NCBI GenBank assembly: GCA_036556325.1
Contig: DATBJR010000049.1
Span: 51,351 to 115,350, forward strand
Length of the DNA: 64,000 nucleotides
Origin: DASSCW01 sp036556325
GTDB taxonomy: Bacteria; Chloroflexota; Limnocylindria; QHBO01
Direction of reading: 5' to 3'
Numbering within the stretch: the first letter of the stretch is position 1; each line of letters opens with the position of its first letter. A program made the translations under genes and the position numbers. Positions 24,678 through 32,994 of this stretch are shown here, piece by piece. A model generated the notes under the pieces. It had not been told where the DNA came from and did not search any database. It was given only the letters and a program-made list of their open reading frames with translations.

Positions 24678-25907
24678 GTGCTCCGGCTCACCTATCTCCA
24701 TGGCCGATATCCAGTCCTGACCGAGACGTTCATCGACCGGGAGATCCAGCGCCTTCTCGACCGCGGGGTCGATCTGCGGATCGTCTCCATCCGTCGACCC
24801 AGCGACGATCTGTCGGCGACGCAACGGGAGATGAGCCAACGTGTCGAATACCTCCTGCCCGCGGCGCCGCACCGGGTCGCCACCGCCATGGCGTGGGGCC
24901 TCTTCCGCCATCCCCGGACGTTCCTCTGGACGCTGGCCTGGCTGCTGTCGCGGCGCCATCCGCCCGGGACGCGGAGCCGGACCGCCCTGCATTTCGTCAC
25001 CGGTGTCTATGCCGCCTGGCGGCTGCGCGATCGGCGCGGAGTGCACATCCACGCGCACTTCGTGGATCGGGCTGCCACGGTGGCACTGGTGGCGTCACGG
25101 TTGCTCGGGACGAGCTACAGCGTCACGGCCCATGCCCAGGAGATCTACGTCAACCCGGTCCTGCTCAGGGAGCGCATCAGCGAGGCCGCCTTTGCGGTGA
25201 CCTGCACCGAGTACAACCTTCGGCACCTGCGCACCGAGCTCGGTGCCAGGGCGACACGGCGGCTGCATCGGCTGTACCACGGCATGGACCTGGCGGTGGA
25301 TCGCGAGGCCGATGGCGACGGTGCCGAGCGCGACCCGCGGCTCATCATCTCCATTGCCCAGCTGTGGGAGCGCAAGGGCCTGCGCTACCTGGTGGAGGCC
25401 TGCGGCGTGCTGCGCGACCGCGGGGCCGACTTCCGCTGCGAGATCGTGGGCGACGGGCCGCAGCGTGGCGAGCTGCAGTCGCTCATCAAGCGCCTCGACC
25501 TCGTCGACCGGGTGGTGCTGACAGGCCCGCAGCCGTATCCGGAGGTCGTTCGGCGCTACCGGCGGGCGAGCGTGTTCGTCCTGCCCTGCATCGTCACCGA
25601 GGAGGGCGACCGCGACGGGATCCCGAACGTGATCCTGGAGGCCATGGCCAGCCGCCTGCCGGTCGTGTCGACGGCGGTGTCCGGCATTCCCGAGGTGATC
25701 CACGACGGCGAGACCGGCCTCGTGGTGCCACAGCGCGACCCCGCCGCGATCGCCGACGCCGTCGCGCGCCTGGAAGCCGACCCTGGTCTGGCCGCGGCCA
25801 TCGGCGAACGCGCCAACACGCTCGTCCGCGCCGAGTTCGACCCGGAGCGCAACGTGGGCCGCCTGCTCGAGCTGTTCGAGGCGGTTGGCGGCACCCCGGC
25901 GCCGTGA
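24678..25907 (+). CDS. GT4-family glycosyltransferase 2
   Basis: A 409-residue GT-B glycosyltransferase. YLHGRYPVLTETFIDREI at the N-terminus is typical of the exopolysaccharide GT4 group (colanic acid WcaL/AmsK-like). IHAHFVDRAATVALVAS and SVTAHAQEIY form the acceptor side; SIAQLWERKGLRYLVEA, EIVGDGPQRGEL and DGIPNVILEAMASRLPVV with the EX7E pair form the donor side. GTG 24678 has a strong ribosome site (GAGGGAGG at 24661-24668). The stop overlaps the next GT (GTGA), and the two probably add successive sugars. Confidence 0.88.
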   Translation: MLRLTYLHGRYPVLTETFIDREIQRLLDRGVDLRIVSIRRPSDDLSATQREMSQRVEYLLPAAPHRVATAMAWGLFRHPRTFLWTLAWLLSRRHPPGTRSRTALHFVTGVYAAWRLRDRRGVHIHAHFVDRAATVALVASRLLGTSYSVTAHAQEIYVNPVLLRERISEAAFAVTCTEYNLRHLRTELGARATRRLHRLYHGMDLAVDREADGDGAERDPRLIISIAQLWERKGLRYLVEACGVLRDRGADFRCEIVGDGPQRGELQSLIKRLDLVDRVVLTGPQPYPEVVRRYRRASVFVLPCIVTEEGDRDGIPNVILEAMASRLPVVSTAVSGIPEVIHDGETGLVVPQRDPAAIADAVARLEADPGLAAAIGERANTLVRAEFDPERNVGRLLELFEAVGGTPAP

Positions 25908-26947
25908 CCACAGGCGAGCCGTCCAGCGCTCCGGCCTGGGCCGCGCAGGCGGCATTCGTCGTCTGGTCCCCGCGGTACAAGGGCACGCGCAGCGCCTGGA
26001 TCGCCTCCGAGGTCGGCATGCCGGAGCCGGAGTACATGGCGCCGACCGCGGGTCGCGGATGGCGAGCTGCTCCGCTGAAGTACCCCCGGCAGCTCCTCTC
26101 GACGCTGGTGACGCTGGTGCGGCGGCGGCCTCGGGTCGTGTTCGTGCAGTCGCCCCCCAGCTTCGCCACCTGGACGGCCGCGCTGTACGCCGCCATGGCG
26201 CGCGCCGCGCTGGTGATCGATGCGCACAGCGACGCGTTCGAGCGCGGCATCTGGACCCGGCCCCGCTGGCTGAACGCGGCCGTGGCGCGACGCGCGGCGG
26301 TCACCATCGTCACCGGGCCGCATTGGGCCGAGGTCATCGCCGGGATGGGCGGTCGCGCGGCCATCGTCCCGGCCGTGCCGACTCCGCTCACGGTCGGCGA
26401 GCCACCGCCGATGTCCGGCTTCAACGTGGCGGTGGTCACCACCTGGGCGGCGGATGAGCCGATGGAGGCCATCTTCGCCGCGGCGCGCGCCTGCCCGGCG
26501 GCGACCTTCCACGTCACGGGTCGGCCGCGTGCCATCGAGCGCTACGGGCCCGATCTGCCGGCCAACGTGCGACTCACCGGGTTCCTGGACGAGCCCGCCT
26601 ACAACGGGCTGCTGGCCAGGGCGGACGCGGTCATGTGCCTGACGACGCGTGACCACACCATGCAGAACGGCGCCGCCGAGGCGCTCTACCTGGGCACACC
26701 GATCATCACCAGCGACTGGGCCGTCCTGCGCGACTACTTCCGCCGCGGCACGATCCACGTTGACAACTCGGCCGAGGGCATCGCCGCCGCGGTCCAGCGC
26801 ATGATGGACGAGGGCCCGGCGCTGCGGGCCGAGGTACGGGCGCTGCGCGACGAGATCGCCGACCGCTGGCAGCGCGACCGCGGCGCGATCGTGGCCGCGG
26901 TGGACGACCAGCTTCGGAAGGTCGGCCGCGCGGCCTCTGGCCGCTAG
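25904..26947 (+). CDS. Glycosyltransferase 3 (GT-B fold)
   Basis: A 347-residue glycosyltransferase-like protein. VVFVQSPPSFATWTAALYAAMAR and IDAHSDAFE in the N-domain and VRLTGFLDEPAYNGLLARAD, then QNGAAEALYLGTPIITSDW in the C-domain follow the GT4 layout; the second Glu of the EX7E pair is not obvious (EALYLGTPI). GTG 25904 overlaps the preceding stop. The same frame is open far upstream inside glycosyltransferase 2, but that part has no protein-like character. An imperfect hairpin follows the stop directly. Confidence 0.78.
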   Translation: MTTGEPSSAPAWAAQAAFVVWSPRYKGTRSAWIASEVGMPEPEYMAPTAGRGWRAAPLKYPRQLLSTLVTLVRRRPRVVFVQSPPSFATWTAALYAAMARAALVIDAHSDAFERGIWTRPRWLNAAVARRAAVTIVTGPHWAEVIAGMGGRAAIVPAVPTPLTVGEPPPMSGFNVAVVTTWAADEPMEAIFAAARACPAATFHVTGRPRAIERYGPDLPANVRLTGFLDEPAYNGLLARADAVMCLTTRDHTMQNGAAEALYLGTPIITSDWAVLRDYFRRGTIHVDNSAEGIAAAVQRMMDEGPALRAEVRALRDEIADRWQRDRGAIVAAVDDQLRKVGRAASGR

Positions 26948-26969
26948 GCGTTCGTCCGGGGGACGACGC
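26948..26969 (+). terminator. Hairpin directly after glycosyltransferase 3
   Basis: GCGTTCGTCC (26948-26957) pairs with GGACGACGC (26961-26969) as nine base pairs with one bulged T and a GGG loop, starting at the base after the stop codon. No T-run follows, so it would be a U-tract-less terminator or a 3' protective structure. Confidence 0.4.
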
Positions 26970-27188
26970 TGGTACGACGGGCCCAGCGGATGGGGTGGTC
27001 CGCATCGGTCCGGTGCGGAGCGGAGCGGTCGATCGGCCCGCTTCGCCGACGCGAGCGCTGCCGCGCAGGACTCATTCGCTACTGCGGCGCGGCGTGCTGG
27101 GCACGTAGGGTCCTCGAACCATTGCCAGCCGCGGCGCGTCGGTCGGGTCCCCTCGACCACCGCGCACGCCGAGACGGAGTGACCTAGC
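26970..27188. other. Intergenic spacer before the pectate-lyase-like gene
   Basis: About 220 bases with no gene that I can support. A TAGGGT hexamer at 27106-27111 is a possible -10 about 78 bases ahead of the ATG at 27189, without a recognisable -35. GC-rich inverted stretches are present but none is long enough to call. Confidence 0.25.
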
Positions 27189-28862
27189 ATGCGCTACAAG
27201 TCGATGCCGCTCGCCACCCGGACCTCCACCCCCGAACCGCCGGCAGCTCCTCCGACTCGATCGCCCAGACCACACCCGTGGTGGGTCGATTGGCTGCTCA
27301 CCGTTCCCATCCTGCTGCTGATTCCCGTAATCCTGGTGCCGTACCTGGTGCATGGCGCGGGCCCCAGCCTTTCGCTCGAAGGTCCGGCGGTGGCCGGCCA
27401 CAAGCTTGTCATCGCGGGGAGCGGTTTCCCGAGCGGCAGGAAGGTCTGGCTGGCCTGGGACGCGGCCGAGGTCGCCTGGCTGCCGGTTCCCAAGGTCAAG
27501 GGTGACGGCACGTTCGTCGTGAGTGCGGCGCTGCCGCCAGCAACCACGGCCGGTGATCACGTGCTCGCGGCGGAGCTCGCCCGCGGCAATGGCAAGGGCC
27601 CCGAATCCCGCAACGGCGTCCTGGCGTCGCTCACGGTTGAGGTGACGGCCGCGGAAGCGACGCCCACGCCCACCCAACGCGCGACACCCACGCCCAAACC
27701 GAGCGGGAGCGCGAGTCCCAGGGCCACGGCCCGACCGAGCAGCACACCGCAGCCGACCCCGTCCATCGGCGGTGGCCCGGCGGTGGGTTATGGCGCGGGG
27801 ACGACCGGCGGGGCCGGTGGACGCCACGAAATCGTCACCACCCTGGCTGATTCGGGGCCGGGCTCGCTGCGGGCCGCGCTCGAGGCCTCCGGCCCGCGGT
27901 TCATCACGTTCGATGTCGGCGGCACCATCAGCCTGCGCGGCAGCATCCACGTCAAGAACCCGTACGTCACGGTCGCAGGCGAGACGGCGCCGCGCCCCGG
28001 CATCACCGTGCGCGGCGGCTCATTGCTGGTGCGAACCTCCGAGGTCATCCTGCGGGACCTGCGCCTGCGCCCGGGCGACCAGGTGGACGATCCGAATGAC
28101 GTCGACGCGCTGACGCTGAACGGCGTCAACGCCTCGGTCAGCAACGTGCTGGTCGACCACGTGACGATGCTGTGGGGCCCGGACATCGGCGGCCTCGCGG
28201 TCCTGGGCGACGTCCGGGACGTGACGGTCCAGAACTCGATCATGGGCGAGGGCCTCTACCTCTCGGCGCATGCCGAAGGCACGGCCAGCCAGGGCGGTCA
28301 CAGCATGGCCGCCAACGTCACCCAGCTGGATCCCGACCTGCCGGCACCGCGCCGCATCACGTTCTGGCGCGACCTCTTCACGACCTCGGACACGCGCATG
28401 CCGCGGTTCCAGGGCGCCGAGTGCGTCGACGTGGTGAACAACGTGATCTACAACTGGGGCATCAAGCCGGCGCACGGCAACCCGCGGAGCCTGAACCTGG
28501 TCAACAACTGGTTCCGCGCCGGGCCATTGACCGACAACGACCTGTTCTGGCTGGTGCAGACCAGCATCGTGACGCCGCACATCTTCGACAACTCCGTCTA
28601 CACCTCCGGCAACGTGGCCGATGGCGTCCGCGGCGGCCGCGAGAGCTCGGCCACGGTTTACGCCGATACGCCGCGCTGCGGCGGCCTCTCGGTCGCCGCC
28701 GGCGACCCTGGTGACGCGTATGCAGCGGTCCTCGACCATGCCGGCGCCACCGCTCCGATCCGCGACGAGGTGGACCGCCGGATCGTCGCCAACGTCGTCA
28801 ACCGCGCCGGGCAGTATTTCAACGGAGCCGGCTACCCCGGGCCGAATCCGTACTGGCCGTAA
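27189..28862 (+). CDS. Membrane-anchored pectate-lyase-like beta-helix protein
   Basis: A 557-residue protein. One membrane helix lies at about residues 34-52 after a Pro-rich cytoplasmic tail. Next comes an Ig-like domain (about 57-150, with AGSGFPSGRKVWLAWD), a Thr/Pro/Ser linker (about 155-195, TPTPTQRATPTP), and a parallel beta-helix of pectate-lyase type from about 205: SGPGSLRAALEASGPRFITF, GGTISL, ITVRGGSLLVRTSEVILRDL and DALTLNGVN are classic PL1-like openings. Catalytic Asp and Arg residues cannot be fixed without alignment. Placed just before the uronic-acid-forming dehydrogenase, it may trim or release a polyuronide. A tailspike-like binding role is also possible. Confidence 0.75.
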   Translation: MRYKSMPLATRTSTPEPPAAPPTRSPRPHPWWVDWLLTVPILLLIPVILVPYLVHGAGPSLSLEGPAVAGHKLVIAGSGFPSGRKVWLAWDAAEVAWLPVPKVKGDGTFVVSAALPPATTAGDHVLAAELARGNGKGPESRNGVLASLTVEVTAAEATPTPTQRATPTPKPSGSASPRATARPSSTPQPTPSIGGGPAVGYGAGTTGGAGGRHEIVTTLADSGPGSLRAALEASGPRFITFDVGGTISLRGSIHVKNPYVTVAGETAPRPGITVRGGSLLVRTSEVILRDLRLRPGDQVDDPNDVDALTLNGVNASVSNVLVDHVTMLWGPDIGGLAVLGDVRDVTVQNSIMGEGLYLSAHAEGTASQGGHSMAANVTQLDPDLPAPRRITFWRDLFTTSDTRMPRFQGAECVDVVNNVIYNWGIKPAHGNPRSLNLVNNWFRAGPLTDNDLFWLVQTSIVTPHIFDNSVYTSGNVADGVRGGRESSATVYADTPRCGGLSVAAGDPGDAYAAVLDHAGATAPIRDEVDRRIVANVVNRAGQYFNGAGYPGPNPYWP

Positions 28863-28943
28863 GGACGTGGCGGCAGTCAGTGCAGCGGCGCGACGCCGAG
28901 CGCGCTACCGTGCACGTCCACACCACGGGATGACGGAGGTTGC

Positions 28944-30269
28944 ATGTCCTTGACTCGGCTCAGCGTCTTCGGGCTCGGCTACGTGGGCGCCGTGACCAGC
29001 GCCTGCCTGGCCGACCTGGGCGTCGAGGTTACCGGCGTTGACCTGAACCCGCTGAAGGTCGACACCATCAACGCCGGCCGCAGCCCGATCGTGGAGGGCG
29101 GCCTCGACGAGCTGATCGCCGCCGGCGTCGCCGCGGGACGGCTGCGCGCGACACCGGATGCCGAAGCGGCCGTGCTCAATAGCGACATCTCCATGATCTG
29201 CGTGGGCACCCCCAGCCATGCCAACGGCAGCCTGGACCTCACGGCCGTCCAACGCGTGGCGGAAACCGTCGGGGCGGCCATCGCTCGCAAGGGGGCGTGG
29301 CACCTGGTCGTGGTCCGGAGCACGATGCTGCCGGGCAGCACCGAGGAGCAGGTGGTGCCGCTGCTCGAGCGCCACTCCGGCCTGCGGGCGGGCACGGATT
29401 TCGGGGTCTGCTACAACCCGGAATTCCTCCGCGAGGGCAGCTCGATCGAGGACTTTCACCATCCGCCGTTCACCATCATCGGCAGCGACGATCCACGCGC
29501 CGCAGCCGCTGCCGCCGCTCCGTATGCCGCCCTGCAGGGCGAGGTGATCACGACCTCCATCCGCGCGGCGGAGATGGTCAAGTACGTCTGCAACGCCTTC
29601 CACGCGCTGAAGGTGACGTTCGCCAACGAGGTCGGGCTGATCGCGTCGGCGCACGGGGTCGACAGCCACGAGGTGATGGACATCATCGGCCGCGACCACA
29701 AGCTGAACATCTCGACGGCCTACCTGCGACCGGGCTTCGCCTTCGGCGGGTCCTGCCTGCCGAAGGACCTGCGGGCGCTGACCCATGACGCGAAGCGCAA
29801 TGACCTGGAGGTGCCGGTGCTGTCGGCCATCCTGCCCAGCAACGAGCAGCACGTCGCGCGCGCGTACGAGCTCGTGCGAGCCACCGGCGCCCGCCGCATC
29901 GGCGTCTTGGGCCTCAGCTTCAAGGCCGGCACCGATGACCTGCGCGAGAGCCCGCTGGTCGCGCTGGTGGAGCGCCTGATCGGCCGCGGCTACGACGTGC
30001 GAGTGCACGATCCGAACGTCGCCTACGCCAACCTGCACGGCGCGAATCGCGCGTACATCGAGCAGGAGATCCCGCACATCGTCTCCATCCTCACCGAGAC
30101 CGCCGACGATCTGCTGCAGCACAGCGAGGTGGTCATCATCGGCAACGGCGATCCCGAGCACGTCCGCACTCTGCAGCGGCTGCGTGACGGGCAGCAGGTC
30201 ATCGACCTCGTCCGTCCCAGGGGCATGGAGCCGATGGATCCCGCTCACTACACCGGCATCGCCTGGTAG
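28944..30269 (+). CDS. algD: GDP-mannose 6-dehydrogenase (AlgD-like)
   Basis: Four-electron oxidation of GDP-mannose to GDP-mannuronate, with NAD. The 441 residues follow AlgD closely from end to end: SVFGLGYVGAVTSACL at the start, ICVGTPSHANGSLDL, VVRSTMLPGSTEE, the central helix AEMVKYVCNAFHALKVTFAN, DHKLNIS, then FGGSCLPKDLRALT with catalytic Cys271, and GLSFKAGTDDLRESPLV. The specific AlgD wording distinguishes it from UDP-glucose dehydrogenases. The ribosome site GGAGG precedes ATG 28944. It implies mannuronic (or after epimerisation guluronic) acid in the polymer. Confidence 0.85.
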   Translation: MSLTRLSVFGLGYVGAVTSACLADLGVEVTGVDLNPLKVDTINAGRSPIVEGGLDELIAAGVAAGRLRATPDAEAAVLNSDISMICVGTPSHANGSLDLTAVQRVAETVGAAIARKGAWHLVVVRSTMLPGSTEEQVVPLLERHSGLRAGTDFGVCYNPEFLREGSSIEDFHHPPFTIIGSDDPRAAAAAAAPYAALQGEVITTSIRAAEMVKYVCNAFHALKVTFANEVGLIASAHGVDSHEVMDIIGRDHKLNISTAYLRPGFAFGGSCLPKDLRALTHDAKRNDLEVPVLSAILPSNEQHVARAYELVRATGARRIGVLGLSFKAGTDDLRESPLVALVERLIGRGYDVRVHDPNVAYANLHGANRAYIEQEIPHIVSILTETADDLLQHSEVVIIGNGDPEHVRTLQRLRDGQQVIDLVRPRGMEPMDPAHYTGIAW

Positions 30270-30308
30270 GTCGGACGACCTCGCCGATGCGGGGCACCGG
30301 GCGACCCG

Positions 30309-30314
30309 CTAGGG
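30309..30314 (+). promoter_or_regulatory. Possible -10 hexamer for a leaderless start at GTG 30323
   Basis: TAGGGT lies eight bases before GTG 30323. AGGG within it could alternatively act as a ribosome site, so the two readings compete. Confidence 0.2.
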
Positions 30315-30322
30315 TTCGCGAC

Positions 30323-30541
30323 GTGACCCCCGACCGCGTCCTGGCGTGGCTGATGGCCGTTGTCCTGGCCGCCGTTGGCGGTGCCGCGGTAGCCGTGCCG
30401 CTGACCCTGCTGGTGCGCGCCTGGCTTAGTGACTGGCCCAACGGCTCGTGGGCGGCGGTGATCGCCATCGGCTACCTGGCCTGGGCCGCGACCTCGCTGG
30501 GGATCAGCGCCTACTGGCTGCGGCGGCAGGCAGGCCGATGA
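30323..30541 (+). CDS. Small two-helix membrane protein
   Basis: A 72-residue protein with two hydrophobic helices (about residues 7-30 and 40-63) joined by a short SDWPNGSW loop, and a basic C-terminus. I do not recognise it. GTG 30323 is chosen because it begins just ahead of helix 1; an in-frame ATG at 30287 would add 12 residues and lacks a ribosome site. It overlaps the following epimerase by four bases (ATGA), which supports its being translated, and its place in the locus suggests an accessory membrane role in polymer assembly. Confidence 0.5.
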   Translation: MTPDRVLAWLMAVVLAAVGGAAVAVPLTLLVRAWLSDWPNGSWAAVIAIGYLAWAATSLGISAYWLRRQAGR

Positions 30542-31557
30542 GCCGCTCCATGCCGAATCGGCGGGCGGTGGTCACCGGCGGCGCTGGCTTCGTCGGCAGC
30601 ACCCTGGTGGATCGCCTGCTGTCCGACGGATGGGAGGTCGTGGCGCTCGACAACTTCGATGAGTCGACCTACGGTCGTGCCGCGAAGCTCCGCAACCTGG
30701 CTGGCGCCCTGGCCGCACCGGCATTCGAGCTGCGCGAGGTCGACACCCGCGACGCGGCCGCGGTCATGACCGCGCTGCGCGACGTGGCACCCGGCGTCGT
30801 TTTCGACCTGGCGGCACGTGCGGGGGTCCGCCCGTCGATCGCCGACCCCGGGGCGTACGTGGCCACCAACGTCGCCGGGTTCCAGAACACGCTGTCGGCC
30901 GCCGCCGCGGTCGGAGCTCGGGTCGTCTTTGCCTCGTCGAGCTCGATCTACGGCGACGACGACCGTCGCCCGTTCGTGGAGGACCAGGCCCGCGGGCGGC
31001 CGGAGTCGCCCTACGGGGCCACCAAGATCGCCGGCGAGGCGCTGGCCTTTGCCCACGGGCGGGCCACCGGGCTGCCGGTCGGCGTCGCGCGGCTGTTCAC
31101 CGTCTACGGCCCGCGGCAGCGGCCGGACCTCGCCATCCACGCCTTCGCGCGACGCATCCTGGCGGGGGAGCCGGTGGTGCTGTTCGACGAGGGACGCGGG
31201 TTGCGCGACTACACCTTCGTGACCGACGTCGTCGAGGCGCTGGTCCGACTATCGGACGCTGAGGACCGGTATCTGGTGGTCAACGTCGGCAGCGATCGGC
31301 CGATCCTGACCTCGCAGGTCATCGACGAGCTGGAGCGGGCGCTGGGCACCGTCGCGACCCGTGAGCTGGCACCGGCCCAACCTGGCGACGTGCCGGCCAC
31401 GCACGCCGACGTCAGTCGAGCGCGCAGCACGCTCGGCTGGTCGCCGCGGGTCCCGTTCGCGGAGGGCATCGACCGGTTCTGTGTCTGGCTGGTCGCTGAA
31501 CAGGCAGCGGACCCCGATCAGGCCTCGGTCATCGAGGCGCGGCCCACGCCGACGTAG
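30538..31557 (+). CDS. NAD-dependent nucleotide-sugar epimerase (extended SDR)
   Basis: A 339-residue extended short-chain dehydrogenase. VVTGGAGFVGSTLVDRLL (from residue 10) binds NAD, SSSSIYG gives the catalytic Ser, and SPYGATKIAGE the Tyr-x3-Lys pair. NFDESTYGRAAKLRNL after strand 2 resembles the region of UDP-glucuronate 4-epimerases, so conversion of UDP-GlcA to UDP-GalA is a reasonable reading, matching the UDP-glucose dehydrogenase next door. UDP-glucose 4-epimerase is the alternative. ATG 30538 overlaps the preceding stop. Its last 40 bases overlap the convergent dehydrogenase gene. Confidence 0.8.
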   Translation: MSRSMPNRRAVVTGGAGFVGSTLVDRLLSDGWEVVALDNFDESTYGRAAKLRNLAGALAAPAFELREVDTRDAAAVMTALRDVAPGVVFDLAARAGVRPSIADPGAYVATNVAGFQNTLSAAAAVGARVVFASSSSIYGDDDRRPFVEDQARGRPESPYGATKIAGEALAFAHGRATGLPVGVARLFTVYGPRQRPDLAIHAFARRILAGEPVVLFDEGRGLRDYTFVTDVVEALVRLSDAEDRYLVVNVGSDRPILTSQVIDELERALGTVATRELAPAQPGDVPATHADVSRARSTLGWSPRVPFAEGIDRFCVWLVAEQAADPDQASVIEARPTPT

Positions 31558-32846
31558 CGCAGCCCGGCGGCCCGCACCGCACCGGGCTCGAGCGCGTTGC
31601 GCGCGTCGAACAGCAGGTCACCCTTCATCACCTCGGCCAGGGCTGCCGGGCTGAGCGTGACGTATTCCGGCCACTCGGTGGCGAGCACGACCGCATCGGC
31701 TCCGCTAGAGGCCTCCAGCGGCCCGGCGCAGATCGTCAGCCACGGCGCCTGTCGCGACACGGCCGCGGCGGCCTTGGGATCGCAGCCCACCACCGTTGCT
31801 CCCCGATCGCGGAGCACCGCGGCCAGGGCCAGGGCCGGGGAGTCGCGGATGTCATCCGTCCCCGGCTTGAAGGCGAGTCCCAGGAGTGCCACCCGGCGGC
31901 CGGCGACCTGGCCGTCGAGATCCGCTGCCAGGCGATCCGCGGCGAGGCCCGGCTGGCCCGCATTCACCGCGTCCACGGCCCCGGCCAGTGCGAGCTCCAC
32001 GTCACGCTGGCGGCCCATGGCGATCATGGAGCGCACGTCCTTGGGCAGGCACGAGCCTCCGTAGCCGATGCCGGGGCGGAGGTAGTCGCCGCCGATGCGT
32101 GGATCGGACGAGATGCCGCGGAGCACGTCGTCGATCACCGCGCCGGTGGCGTCGCACAGCATGGCCAGCTCGTTGATGAAGCTGATCCGGGTGGCCAGGT
32201 AGGCATTGGCGGCGTTCTTGGTGAGCTCCGCGCTCTCGGCGTCGACCACCAGGATAGGGGCTTCCAGCGGGCGGTAGAGCGTCGACAGCAGCTCCGCGTG
32301 GTCGTCGTCGCCCAGGTCCGCTCGGCCGACCACCACCCGCGACGGGTGCAGGAAGTCCTCGAGGGCGCGCCCGGTCCGCAGGAATTCGGGGTTGGCGAGC
32401 ACCGGCACCGACCAGTCGAGGCCACGGGCAGCGAGGGCTTGGTTCAGCGCGCGCTCCGCGGCACGGGTCGTGCCAACCGGCACGGTACTGCGCAGCGCAA
32501 CCACCACGGGATGATCCAGTGCCTGGCCCAGCGTGTCGAAGACGCTGTGCACGGCAGCGAGGTCCGCCTCGCCGGTCGGGGCCGACGGGGTCCCGACGCA
32601 GACCAGCACAACGTCGGCGTCGCGGAGGGCCTCCTCGGCGTCGAGCGTGAAGCGCAGGCGCCCATCGCTCTGCTGGAGGGTCAGCTCCGACTGGAGGCCC
32701 GGCTCGTAGTAGGGGGCCTCCCCGCGCTCGAGCGAGTGGAGCTTTTCGGCGTCCACTTCCAGCCCCACCACGCGCTGGCCGAGCCGAGCCAGGCAGGTGG
32801 CGGTGACAAGGCCCACGTAGCCAAGGCCGATGACGGCGATCTGCAT
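31518..32846 (-). CDS. ugd: UDP-glucose 6-dehydrogenase
   Basis: Oxidises UDP-glucose to UDP-glucuronate with NAD. The 442 residues contain IAVIGLGYVGLVTATCLA at the start, VLVCVGTPSAPTGEADL, ALRSTVPVGTT, ANPEFLRTG, the helix ELTKNAANAYLATRISFINE, the catalytic GGSCLPKD (Cys266) and GLAFKPGTDDIRDSPAL, all as in Ugd/TuaD. ATG 32846 begins the Rossmann strand directly and has an AAGGGA ribosome site; the frame stays open further upstream without protein character. Convergent with the epimerase (40-base overlap) and divergent from a glycosyltransferase. Confidence 0.93.
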   Translation of the reverse strand: MQIAVIGLGYVGLVTATCLARLGQRVVGLEVDAEKLHSLERGEAPYYEPGLQSELTLQQSDGRLRFTLDAEEALRDADVVLVCVGTPSAPTGEADLAAVHSVFDTLGQALDHPVVVALRSTVPVGTTRAAERALNQALAARGLDWSVPVLANPEFLRTGRALEDFLHPSRVVVGRADLGDDDHAELLSTLYRPLEAPILVVDAESAELTKNAANAYLATRISFINELAMLCDATGAVIDDVLRGISSDPRIGGDYLRPGIGYGGSCLPKDVRSMIAMGRQRDVELALAGAVDAVNAGQPGLAADRLAADLDGQVAGRRVALLGLAFKPGTDDIRDSPALALAAVLRDRGATVVGCDPKAAAAVSRQAPWLTICAGPLEASSGADAVVLATEWPEYVTLSPAALAEVMKGDLLFDARNALEPGAVRAAGLRYVGVGRASMTEA

Positions 32847-32994
32847 CTGCGTTCCCTTGATGGCAATGTCGGATGAGTACGGGGACCGGATGATAGCGAG
32901 TGCGGCCAGCAGCATCGGACCGGGGAGGGTGCACTGCTGGCCGGATGGTGGATAATCCACGCTCCGCGCTCGTCCTTCGTTCAAGGGGTGCCCC
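32847..32994. promoter_or_regulatory. Divergent promoter region between ugd and glycosyltransferase 4
   Basis: On the minus strand TATCAT (32890-32895, five of six to the -10 consensus) is suitably placed for ugd. On the plus strand GATAAT (32951-32956, five of six) lies 39 bases before ATG 32995. It is embedded in the perfect 6-1-6 palindrome at 32948-32960 (GTGGAT, A, ATCCAC). No good -35 is seen for either. Confidence 0.4.
32948..32960. promoter_or_regulatory. Perfect 13-base palindrome overlapping a -10 box (operator candidate)
   Basis: GTGGAT and ATCCAC flank a single A. The dyad covers the plus-strand GATAAT hexamer, the place where a repressor would block polymerase. The binding protein is unknown. 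Confidence 0.35.

Noticed and set aside
24545..25903. Open frame upstream of and in frame with glycosyltransferase 3
   Set aside because: It lies within glycosyltransferase 2 in another frame, is Arg/Ala/Pro-rich and has no domain; GTG 25904 with a four-base overlap is the natural start.
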